In this document: positions 56,621-64,000 of the stretch, one piece after another | Layout: each line of letters opens with the position of its first letter | How positions within the stretch are numbered: position 1 is the stretch's first letter | From: Cladophialophora immunda | Lineage: Eukaryota; Ascomycota; Eurotiomycetes; Chaetothyriales; Herpotrichiellaceae | NCBI RefSeq assembly: GCF_000835495.1 | Contig: NW_015622546.1 | Span: forward strand, 3,528,955 to 3,592,954 | DNA length: 64,000 nucleotides | Direction of reading: 5' to 3' | The notes under the pieces: generated by a model | Told to the model about the DNA's origin: nothing | Seen by the model: only the letters and a program-made list of their open reading frames with translations | Database searches by the model: none | Program-made: the position numbers and the translations under genes

Positions 56621-57772
56621 ATGTCGCCGTATCTGTATCTACTTACACTGCTATCCGTCTACTTCTCCATCGCCAGAGTTAACGCCAAAGCTTGTCCACC
56701 ATGGGTGACCCCTTACCTCACAAACGTCATGGCGAGACATCCTGAATTTCCAGGCATCCAGTTAGCTCTGTCTTCTCAACGCTGTGGGTACGATTGCAAA
56801 ACGAGCGTGAATTCCAACCTCAGCCACTTCGCTGACGAGCCGCCTTACCTGGAAGACACCCCCTGGCGCATTGCAAGCATCACGAAGACTTTCACGGCTT
56901 CGGCAACCTTGCGGCTTGTCGAGCAAAACAAACTAAACCTTCACGCTCCAGTTGTCAATTTCCTGCCGGCATGGGCCGTCAATTATCTTGAACAAGAACA
57001 AGGAGTTTCAAACGCCAGCCAGATTACCAGTTGGATGCTCTTACACCACATCAGCGGACTGGGGGACCACGCCACAGATCCAAGGTGGCTGCAAGAAGTG
57101 ACGGCGAATCCAGAATATCGATGGACCCAGCAGACTATCCTGGCATGGGCCGCAGCCAATGTGACAGGTGTTGGGTACCCAGGCGAACGCTATTACTATT
57201 CCGACACGGGATTTACCTACCTTGGCCTGGTCGTCGAAAATCTGACAGATCTGGGCCTTGCAGAGGCGGTCCGCACGCTGCTCAGACTCGACACCCTCGA
57301 CATGCCATCTACGTACTGGGAAATTCTCGAGCCGACACCCAAAAACGTCCTCGCGCGGGCGGGCCAGTATCTCGACGGCGCGGATGCGACCCACGCCGAT
57401 GCGAGCTTTGACTTGTACGGTGCAGGTGGACTGGTAAGCAACAGCGGTGACCTCAACAATTTCACCAGGGCGCTTCATACGGGACGAGTGCTGAACAACG
57501 CATCGTTGCAGCTGATGTTTACGACAGAGAAGACCGGTTATTCTGGGTGTGGCATATTTAACGACACCTTTGCTGGGCAACAGGCATGGGGTCATCGTGG
57601 CTTCTGGGCCTCTTGGACTTATTACGTCCCTGCTCTAGATCTATATATCTCTGGGACTGATGGCGTAGGCGCTGATCAGTTGGACATGAACGCACTTGTG
57701 GAAAGTGTTATCCACCATGGCTGTCGCCCGGTCAAGATTGAAGATGCGGCAGGGATAGCTGGGGTAGTCTAA
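56621..57772 (+). CDS. Secreted beta-lactamase-fold serine hydrolase
   Basis: Class C beta-lactamase/esterase-like protein (PF00144), intronless, 383 aa. N-terminal signal peptide (residues 1-22, cut near VNAKA), an early Cys pair, the nucleophile motif S-x2-K at 86-89 (SITK), the second motif Y-S-D at 193-195 (usually Y-x-N) and the third H-R-G at 325-327 (usually K/H-x-G). Several NxS/T sites fit glycosylation. Enzymes of this fold cleave esters, lactones, amides and D-peptides; actual beta-lactamase activity is not implied. Being secreted it might act on an extracellular ester or lactone before uptake. Relation to the pathway is inference from position. Confidence 0.88.
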   Translation: MSPYLYLLTLLSVYFSIARVNAKACPPWVTPYLTNVMARHPEFPGIQLALSSQRCGYDCKTSVNSNLSHFADEPPYLEDTPWRIASITKTFTASATLRLVEQNKLNLHAPVVNFLPAWAVNYLEQEQGVSNASQITSWMLLHHISGLGDHATDPRWLQEVTANPEYRWTQQTILAWAAANVTGVGYPGERYYYSDTGFTYLGLVVENLTDLGLAEAVRTLLRLDTLDMPSTYWEILEPTPKNVLARAGQYLDGADATHADASFDLYGAGGLVSNSGDLNNFTRALHTGRVLNNASLQLMFTTEKTGYSGCGIFNDTFAGQQAWGHRGFWASWTYYVPALDLYISGTDGVGADQLDMNALVESVIHHGCRPVKIEDAAGIAGVV

Positions 57773-58145
57773 TGGATATGATGCGGAAGCACGCAAACGA
57801 GGGAGAGGCATTGATGGATTACTTCACTGCAAGATTAAAAACTGATTAAAACAACCCAAGAGTCCGCCTCGTCCCTCCATCTGCCCATAGGTCGCAGAGG
57901 GAAAGGCATCCTTCCCTGGACCCATGCGTCGGTCCCATCAATTGCTTGGATACTTCCCCGATGCTTCACCCAGCTGTTTGGGCTTGTGGAATCTCGGCTG
58001 CCTACAAGCAACGAGGGTTACAGCGGTACATCCTCGCCACAATGCACGCACAAGAGCAGCTGGCTACGTGATGGCTGAACTTGATCAGTGGTTTCGGACC
58101 CACGGTTCGCGGATTGGGGCTAGGAACACGCAACAGAGCTCCCAC
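57773..58145. other. Convergent intergenic region
   Basis: 373 bp between the serine hydrolase and CorA-like stops; no element seen. It marks the change from accessory metabolic genes to conserved genes. Confidence 0.45.
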
Positions 58146-59702
58146 CTACGCTAGACCCTTATTGCTTCCCATAGTATGGACAGCAAGCCACGAAAGACCG
58201 AAAACTAGAATTATGGACGGTACAGAGGCCGCCCAGTACACCCAGAACCTTGATTCGCCGGCCAAGTAGTCACCGCTCATGCTCAGTAGCGCGGCGACGA
58301 GCGACATCGGCAAGAATGTCATGCCCAGAACCGTCAGGACTCTGACGCTCCGTGCCTCATCAAGCGACTGCCGATTTCCCACGATTCCAGCCAGACTGGT
58401 GAAGGAGTTCTGCAAGCCCTCCGCATGCTGCTTGAGTCGTTCCAGCTCGGTTTCGATATGCAGGAAATCTGAGGCAGTGTCCTTCCAAGAGCTTGGTGCG
58501 CTTGGTTGACTCGTGTGACATCTGACCCGCTCTGAACCTCGAGGCAGCTGTAGCGCTGTAATCAGGAGCCCTACGTTGTGACGATGATCCATGAGTCGGC
58601 GGTGGTAGGCTTGTAAGTCACTCCATGCGCGCTCCACCCGACCCACATCGAAGGCCCCCAGACTGTGCTTGCGCGTCAACGTCCAGCTGAGATGATTAAG
58701 GACGAAACGGTAGTAGCTCAGTAGGAGCAGATACTCCGAGGCGACGATCTTCTGTGCAAACAAGGTTACTGATCCCGGGTTCGGCGTGAGTTCCAGGTGG
58801 TTGCTGTGAGTCCGGTAGTAGAAGCACAGATCGTCAAACATGGACGTCCGAGGGGGAGCAAGGGCCTTCCGAGCGTCCTCCAACGAATCGTACTGGATGA
58901 AGTCCGCGTAGCCGCCCTGGAAGGGTTCGGGACCGGATTCTTGCTTGGCGATCGCGTTATCGGCTTTGGAGCCATACATGGCGTACCGCAAAGGCTCGTC
59001 AACAAGAAGCATTGCTGCACTAGTGAGCTCAAAAAGCCCCAAACCTACAGATCGCGGCTTACCGTCCCATCCACCATGCGCCGTTCTCTTCCCCCAGAAT
59101 GACATCTTGCACTGTAGTGTCCCTACTCCATCCATGCTGTCATCGACACGCGCTGTGGCGATGTGGCGCTCACTTCCCTTCGCCCTCATGGTAAATCGCT
59201 TCCAAGCCTCGTCTTCTTTCACTGGTTCAGTATTCATATGCAGCATCTGAACATAGTCCAGCGCAAAGGTCCTGTCCGCGTCGGCGAGGCTGGGCAACGG
59301 CAGCGTGTTACCGGCCCTTTTATGCGGTCTTTCCCACAGCGCCACCCTCGCGTGCCGATGGAAGACCTGAGGGTCGACCTGGAGCCGCAGGCCCACCGCG
59401 GCCCGTGTTTCATCATCGAACTCCTCCAGAATGAATAGTCTCCGCCTCGGTGTACTGCTTGTAGCTGCTATTTTGGCGGGCATGTCGTATTGCTTCCGGA
59501 ATCCCTCTGCACCATATACTGTCGACAATTCCACCTGAGTGCTAGAGTGAAACTCTACACACGCAATCCTGACGCTCCGCGATGCTGGCCGCGGATACCA
59601 GCGCTTGTAGTCTTCATAGCGAAGATTGGGATACTTGTCGGTCAACTCTTTGTGCCATTCGCGGTATAGCTCGACGTCACGTTGCGCGGAAGGTGTTGTC
59701 AT
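58146..59702 (-). CDS. CorA-like membrane protein
   Basis: Large soluble N-terminal region followed by two C-terminal transmembrane helices (VLTVLGMTFLPMSLVAALLSMSG and VYWAASVPSIILVFGLSWLAV parts), as in fungal CorA-like Mg2+ transporter-fold proteins. The GMN signature of true CorA channels is not present; MSGDY occupies that place, so ion transport is doubtful. Exons 59702-59063 and 59014-58146, 502 aa. The 48 nt between is in frame and stop-free, but it has GTAAGC...GCAG ends and splicing gives GGWDAMLLVDEPL, which fits the family pattern (GW..ILLVDPPL). Unspliced, the protein would be 518 aa. Likely not part of the metabolic cluster. Confidence 0.82.
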   Translation of the reverse strand: MTTPSAQRDVELYREWHKELTDKYPNLRYEDYKRWYPRPASRSVRIACVEFHSSTQVELSTVYGAEGFRKQYDMPAKIAATSSTPRRRLFILEEFDDETRAAVGLRLQVDPQVFHRHARVALWERPHKRAGNTLPLPSLADADRTFALDYVQMLHMNTEPVKEDEAWKRFTMRAKGSERHIATARVDDSMDGVGTLQCKMSFWGKRTAHGGWDGKPRSVGLGLFELTSAAMLLVDEPLRYAMYGSKADNAIAKQESGPEPFQGGYADFIQYDSLEDARKALAPPRTSMFDDLCFYYRTHSNHLELTPNPGSVTLFAQKIVASEYLLLLSYYRFVLNHLSWTLTRKHSLGAFDVGRVERAWSDLQAYHRRLMDHRHNVGLLITALQLPRGSERVRCHTSQPSAPSSWKDTASDFLHIETELERLKQHAEGLQNSFTSLAGIVGNRQSLDEARSVRVLTVLGMTFLPMSLVAALLSMSGDYLAGESRFWVYWAASVPSIILVFGLSWLAVHTMGSNKGLA

Positions 59703-60075
59703 TGCTTGAAAGGTCCTTTATGCAAGTGCAACTGTTTTCGAAGGACATGGTCCTCATGGATAAAGTCGAGGATTGATCGAAAGGTTGAGGTTCGAGATGA
59801 TAGCCGCGACAAAGATGGGATGTTCCAGGCAGTAGTAGAAGATCTGCCAATCAGATCAGGCGCTAAATTGGAATTTGGGCTACTCGGCAGACATGCTAGA
59901 TTGGGACAAGCAATATTAAATAATTCTCACATCGAACTTGGTCGTCGACATTTATTTACATCATCAAAGACATGTTCCATGTATCACTCATTCCGGAGTA
60001 AAATGTCATTCGGCAGGTCTCACCTCTTGATGCAGTCAGCGACACGCCATATGGCCTGGAGGGAGCGAGTTAGAC
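59703..60075. promoter_or_regulatory. Divergent promoter CorA-like / Rrn5-like
   Basis: 373 bp shared upstream region, no gene; nothing specific recognised. Confidence 0.45.
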
Positions 60076-61818
60076 ATGGATCTCGACGACAGCCAGGATG
60101 ACGCCGGCGACGCCACGGTCATCACAAAGCTCAATAGCCCTCCCCTAGGAGCCAACGACGCGGATATATATGACCCTGAAAATTCACACGCTGTGCCATT
60201 CTCAACAGCCGCAGATGCTCTTGAGCCGACTGTGTTCCACCATCGAAAATGGGATCGTCTACGCAAACGCTACCGGGACCAATATCTCGAAATATTCAAG
60301 GAGACATTCGAGACCGAGGATAGAGACAACCTCGGCGACGACTTACCTCCAACTCAGCTCGGGGCCGTTCTTTGGCGATCCGAAGAAAAATCCAGGCTGT
60401 ATGACGCGCTGGGTCGCAAAGGACGACATGAATTGAAAGCCCTTTCGATATTGGTTGGCACAAAGTCTGAGGTCGAGATCAAAGCGTACCTGGACAACCT
60501 GCGAGGACAGGAGGCGGACCGTCAACGGTTCGAAGCACAGCCGAAGAACATCTCCCACGCCGACATCCCTGCTGCTATTGAGATTGGCCGTGAATGTGAA
60601 GATGTCCTTGACACGGCTGCAGCCGCCTTGTCAGCGTTTCAGGAACAATACGACGCTACTGTTGGTCAAACCGGCAATAACTTATGGTTCATCGATCATG
60701 ACGTGGCCGCTGAGCTGGATCAGAAGGGCGACGAATTGGAACCATCTGGAAACACTCGTGACCCAGATTCTGAAGATGCACGCGCGCCAATTTCTGAAAG
60801 AGCAGTCCAGGCTTTCCATCTCTCAACATTTCTCGTGCTGAGCGAGCGCTTCTTCATGAACAGACTTGCTGATAGCCCGGAGTTCTGGCAAAATATAGCA
60901 GAGGAGAGTCAACGCCCAGCGCTGACCTTGGACTGTATAACTCTATTCTACGACTTGATCGTCAACTTTGCACGTCGGTTGATCCAATCGTCTCTTTTCA
61001 TTGCCAAGTCTCGCGTTCGTGCTGCGGCGACCAAAGACTACCAACCCGGAGGACTTGTCAGATCTGAAGACGTAGTTGCGGCTCTAGATGTGTTGGGCGT
61101 CAAAAAGGACTCGGAGTCGTTCTGGATTGGGCTGGCGAGGAGAAATGGTCTAAGAGTTGTGGACGACGCACATCGAAGAGGCGTGGATGGGAAGGCCGTT
61201 ATGTCGTTCGAGAAAGTGGAAGAAACATTGTCAAGTCGTCCCAGAACCAGGTCAGGTTCGAGTACATCGGCGGCATCAACAAGAAGCCATCCACCCTCGG
61301 AGGAAACCTCGGGTATGGGCGATCTTGCGGACGACAATGAAGACAGCCCTGGTTCTGATGACGATGAGCAGTCTTCGGCAGGCACTAGCTACTCCGACGC
61401 GGAAAGCGAGGGGCCAGAAGCAAACAATCCTGGCGTGGAAAATTATGATTCATCATCTGATGAGCCTTCGGCTTCGCGGATATCAAGGGAAAAGCGGACA
61501 CAGTTTCTCGAGGAAGAACAAGACCTCTACCTGACGAGAATGGACCGAGAAGCCCGAAGGAGGGAAGAATCCCGGTTGTTGGCTCTGCTCGGTCTTCAAG
61601 ATACTCAAGATGAGAAGAATATAAAGGAAGAAGCAATCGAGGACCTGGGACTTCGACCACGAGTGCTGAGGAAATCTGTTGAAGATTGTATGGGATGGTC
61701 TGTCCAGTACGAGGCTGAGTGGGAGAGCAATGGGAGAATGCTGCCTTCCGAGAGCCCGTCGCTGGCGGAGCCTGCGCCAAAGAGGAGAAGACTGGAGCCG
61801 GAAGGTGATAGTGGCTGA
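60076..61818 (+). CDS. Rrn5-like RNA polymerase I upstream activation factor subunit
   Basis: Nuclear/nucleolar protein resembling Rrn5, a SANT/Myb-containing subunit of the yeast upstream activation factor for rDNA transcription. Intronless, 580 aa. A SANT-like segment at about residues 98-145 (LWRSEEKSRLYDALGRKGRH, then AYLDNL) follows HHRKWDRLRKRYRDQY. The middle is helical (RAVQAFHLSTFLVLSERFFM), the C-terminal third is acidic and Ser-rich, and the last residues contain a KRRR nuclear signal. I assign the family from the SANT pattern and overall layout; sequence conservation in Rrn5 is low, so the name is tentative. Confidence 0.7.
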   Translation: MDLDDSQDDAGDATVITKLNSPPLGANDADIYDPENSHAVPFSTAADALEPTVFHHRKWDRLRKRYRDQYLEIFKETFETEDRDNLGDDLPPTQLGAVLWRSEEKSRLYDALGRKGRHELKALSILVGTKSEVEIKAYLDNLRGQEADRQRFEAQPKNISHADIPAAIEIGRECEDVLDTAAAALSAFQEQYDATVGQTGNNLWFIDHDVAAELDQKGDELEPSGNTRDPDSEDARAPISERAVQAFHLSTFLVLSERFFMNRLADSPEFWQNIAEESQRPALTLDCITLFYDLIVNFARRLIQSSLFIAKSRVRAAATKDYQPGGLVRSEDVVAALDVLGVKKDSESFWIGLARRNGLRVVDDAHRRGVDGKAVMSFEKVEETLSSRPRTRSGSSTSAASTRSHPPSEETSGMGDLADDNEDSPGSDDDEQSSAGTSYSDAESEGPEANNPGVENYDSSSDEPSASRISREKRTQFLEEEQDLYLTRMDREARRREESRLLALLGLQDTQDEKNIKEEAIEDLGLRPRVLRKSVEDCMGWSVQYEAEWESNGRMLPSESPSLAEPAPKRRRLEPEGDSG

Positions 61819-62413
61819 CGCAAGGCTCATGCATCTCTCCTACGCATCAAGAGTCGCACATGGGACGGAGATTTGTTGTTCGCGGGTTGAAGGCAAATGG
61901 GCAGAGGGCGCCGCGGATGATCTCAGTGGCTGGAGGATTAGGGGAAGCTAGTGAAGCTTAAGTTTTTAGCGGCCGATCGTTCGAGCTTCCGACTCGGGAA
62001 ATTCACCGCCTCGGCCTGTAAACAACTTGGAGCTTCCCATTGAATACTCTACTGGTTCCTTCCATTCCACGTATTGCTCGCAAACATCTATCGCGCCTCA
62101 TGCCGATGAAGGAGGGCTTTTGAGAGAATCCTATGCTCCCTTTGTCCTGACCAACACGCGTTTTTCTCGACCAAAAGAACGCGATTGACGCGTCGGTCAG
62201 GAACGCGAAGTGCACGGAGTATCGGTCTAAACGGCAGCTTCAGCATCTGGACTACATATTTCACGACAGGCGATTGAGGGCTGCTTCTTGGCCTATGCTT
62301 TGCTATACTCAAGCCAACCTCTCTCGATTTCAACCCTGACGAGAGGTATTCCAGTTCAAAACTAGGCCAGAGATATTGAAACCACGACTCCGTGCAACAA
62401 AAACAACAACAAC
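61819..62413. other. Intergenic, sirtuin promoter
   Basis: 595 bp without a gene. CAACAACAACAA-rich leader directly before the sirtuin ATG. Confidence 0.45.
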
Positions 62414-64000
62414 ATGGGCCTTCGAGAAGTGACCGGCGAGGACGAGCGAGCACTGCAAGAAATTGCAGACTGTCTGGCGAACTCGCACAAGGTCTTGCTT
62501 GTGACTGGCGCAGGCATCAGTACCAGCTGTGGCATTCCTGTGCGTGTCACGGCTACCATGGTTGGCTTGATATTAACTGTGCAAAGGACTTCCGCTCCAA
62601 AGATGGACTGTACAACATGATTCCCGGGCAGACCATGCTCCCGACACCGCCGCCATCAGAGCCTTCCACGCCTACGCATGCGCGGTTCAAAGACCTGGCT
62701 GTCGACGAGGAGCCTTGTTCGTCCCAATCGAGAAGCCGAAGAGTATCGTCGAGTCCTTCGTCGCGCCTGCGCGGCCAGGACTTGTTTGACTCGCGAGTGT
62801 TTCAACATGCCGAATCCACCACCATCTTTTACCAATTTATCGCTTCTCTTCGGCAGAAAATCCGCGACGAGGTGCGGTCCACGAGCTCCGTGCACAAATT
62901 CGTCAGGGTGCTTCGCGACGGCGGTCGGTTGATGAGATGCTATACTCAGAATATAGACGGTCTTGAGCTAAGAGAAGGACTTGTGACGGATCTGGCGCGC
63001 GGCAAGGGAAACAAACGCCGGTTCATGAAGAAGCACTACGAGGCTCCCCGTCCAACACATACACCGGGAACGGACTTTGATGGAGGATGCGAAGTCGTGC
63101 AACTACATGGTGATTTAGAGAAGCTCCGCTGCACCATGTGTTCTACGCAGTATCCCTGGACCGATGAGCAGACCGAGGTCTATCTTGAGGGAGCTGCGGC
63201 GGACTGCCCCAAGTGCCGCGACAAGAGTGACGAAAGACAAGCGAGTGGGAAACGCGGTCTTGCAGTAGGCGCGCTCCGCCCGAACATCGTCCTCTATGGA
63301 GAAGACCACCCTTCGAACACGTTGCTCACGCCGCTGATCCCCTTTGACGCCAGCTGTCAACCAGACGTGTTGATCATCATGGGAACGTCGCTGAAGGTTT
63401 TCGGGCTCCAGAAGATTGTACGAGAATTCGCAAAAGCCGTCCATTCACACAAGAATGGCAAAGGAAGAGTGATCTTTGTCAATCGTACTCGTCCAGCAGA
63501 GAGTGTGTGGGACGGCATCATCGACGACTTTGTGGCCATGGACTGCGATGACTGGGTAGACGACCTGAAGAGACGCCGGCACGATCTATGGCTCCGGCAA
63601 GGAGAGATTGATATGACGGTGACGAAGTCGCAGCAGCCGAAAAGAAAACGAAAGTCAATGGAAGAATGTCCGGGGAAGGAGAACAGACCCGAGAAGAAAG
63701 CTAGGGTAATCGTGGAAATCCGTCGTCCTGCGAAGCCGAGACAGGTCTCATCCAGCACCCCGAAGAAGGACAGATCCGTTACAAAGATGGCCAGGCATCC
63801 TTCCGACTATCCGGCGCGAGGAATACTGTCCCCTCTAGCACAGGCGAAAAGACCACAGATTTCGCCTTTCACGAGTCCGATTCGAATGGAGGACGAGGCT
63901 GGCCTCTTGAGTCCCATTAAGCGAGGAACACCTAGCCGCCCGCCATTTTCTCCCTTCACACCCCGGCTTCGTCCTACAAGCGCAAGACGGTCCGATGACC
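62414..64000 (+). CDS. Sir2-family NAD-dependent deacetylase, Hst3/Hst4-like (3' end outside window)
   Basis: NAD+-dependent protein lysine deacetylase; Hst3/Hst4 homologues remove H3K56 acetylation. Exons 62414-62539 and 62587->64000 (47 nt intron). Motifs: VTGAGISTSCGIP (residues 30-42), DFRSKDGLY right after the intron, TQNIDGLE, the catalytic VQLHGDL, the zinc site CTMC plus CPKC, RPNIVLYGE, GTSLKV and VIFVNRT. Between DFRS and TQNID is a longer insert with SRSRRVSSS, common in fungal Hst4 homologues. The C-terminal tail is basic with KRKRKS and several Ser/Thr-Pro sites (SPFTSP, SPFTP), candidate CDK or nuclear-import sites. The frame is still open at the window edge. Core-genome gene, not cluster-related. 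Confidence 0.92.

Noticed and set aside
9040..57772. Classical secondary-metabolite backbone gene (PKS, NRPS, terpene cyclase, DMATS)
   Set aside because: None found on either strand; the locus has only tailoring-type or catabolic enzymes.
1..64000. tRNA genes, rRNA and CRISPR arrays
   Set aside because: No cloverleaf-like stretch with B box, no rRNA sequence and no regularly spaced repeats were seen by eye; a tRNAscan run would be needed to be certain about tRNAs.

Overview
The window is nuclear DNA of a filamentous ascomycete (Pezizomycotina). Evidence: many 47-70 nt GT-AG introns with CTNA-type branch sites, Zn2Cys6 and C2H2 regulators, NCS1 and YAT-type permeases, an Rrn5-like Pol I factor and an Hst3/Hst4-like sirtuin. 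Genus cannot be read from the sequence. I assembled 25 protein-coding genes plus one LTR retrotransposon. Exon joins were worked out by hand; every complete model gives an open frame whose length is a multiple of three.

Layout. (1) 0-12 kb: 5'-partial-window C2H2 regulator, an Old Yellow Enzyme, a 2-oxoglutarate/Fe(II) oxygenase, an NCS1 permease, an intracellular carboxylesterase and an NAD(P)-dependent epimerase/reductase. (2) 12.8-23 kb: an MFS transporter and a divergent Zn2Cys6 regulator whose common promoter has been split by a 5.4 kb Ty1/copia element with two identical 121 bp LTRs and an intact 5 bp target duplication. (3) 23.8-48.4 kb: two paralogous saccharopine-dehydrogenase-like oxidoreductases, a DAO-family FAD oxidase, two type I Baeyer-Villiger-like monooxygenases, a flavin amine oxidase, three more Zn2Cys6 regulators (one a paralogue of the 20.5 kb regulator) and a single-pass wall/membrane protein. 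(4) 49-58 kb: an SDR, a class III (glutamate-1-semialdehyde-aminomutase-like) aminotransferase, an amino acid permease and a secreted beta-lactamase-fold serine hydrolase. (5) 58-64 kb: CorA-like membrane protein, Rrn5-like factor and sirtuin, which look like conserved core genome.

How it may work together (inference). The enzyme set - importers, flavin amine/amino acid oxidases, Baeyer-Villiger monooxygenases, esterases/lactone-type hydrolases, SDR, aminotransferase, ene-reductase and 2OG oxygenase - is what a catabolic (or tailoring) pathway for a nitrogen-containing, probably cyclic, compound would need: oxidative deamination to a ketone, oxygen insertion to an ester or lactone, hydrolysis, then reduction/transamination. 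The substrate is not identifiable from sequence.

The most noteworthy signal is a palindromic Zn2Cys6-type site, CGG-N2-CCG (five of seven copies extended to CGCGG-N2-CCG on one strand), found in six promoter regions between 14.3 and 44.7 kb (MFS/TF1, saccharopine-like 1, BVMO-1/saccharopine-like 2, TF3/BVMO-2, TF2, amine oxidase) and not seen by eye in the other intergenic regions. This suggests one regulon inside the locus. The second is the retrotransposon: sixteen in-frame stops, all one C-to-T step from Gln or Arg codons, sit in its 5' half while its 3' 678 codons are open, although its LTRs are identical.
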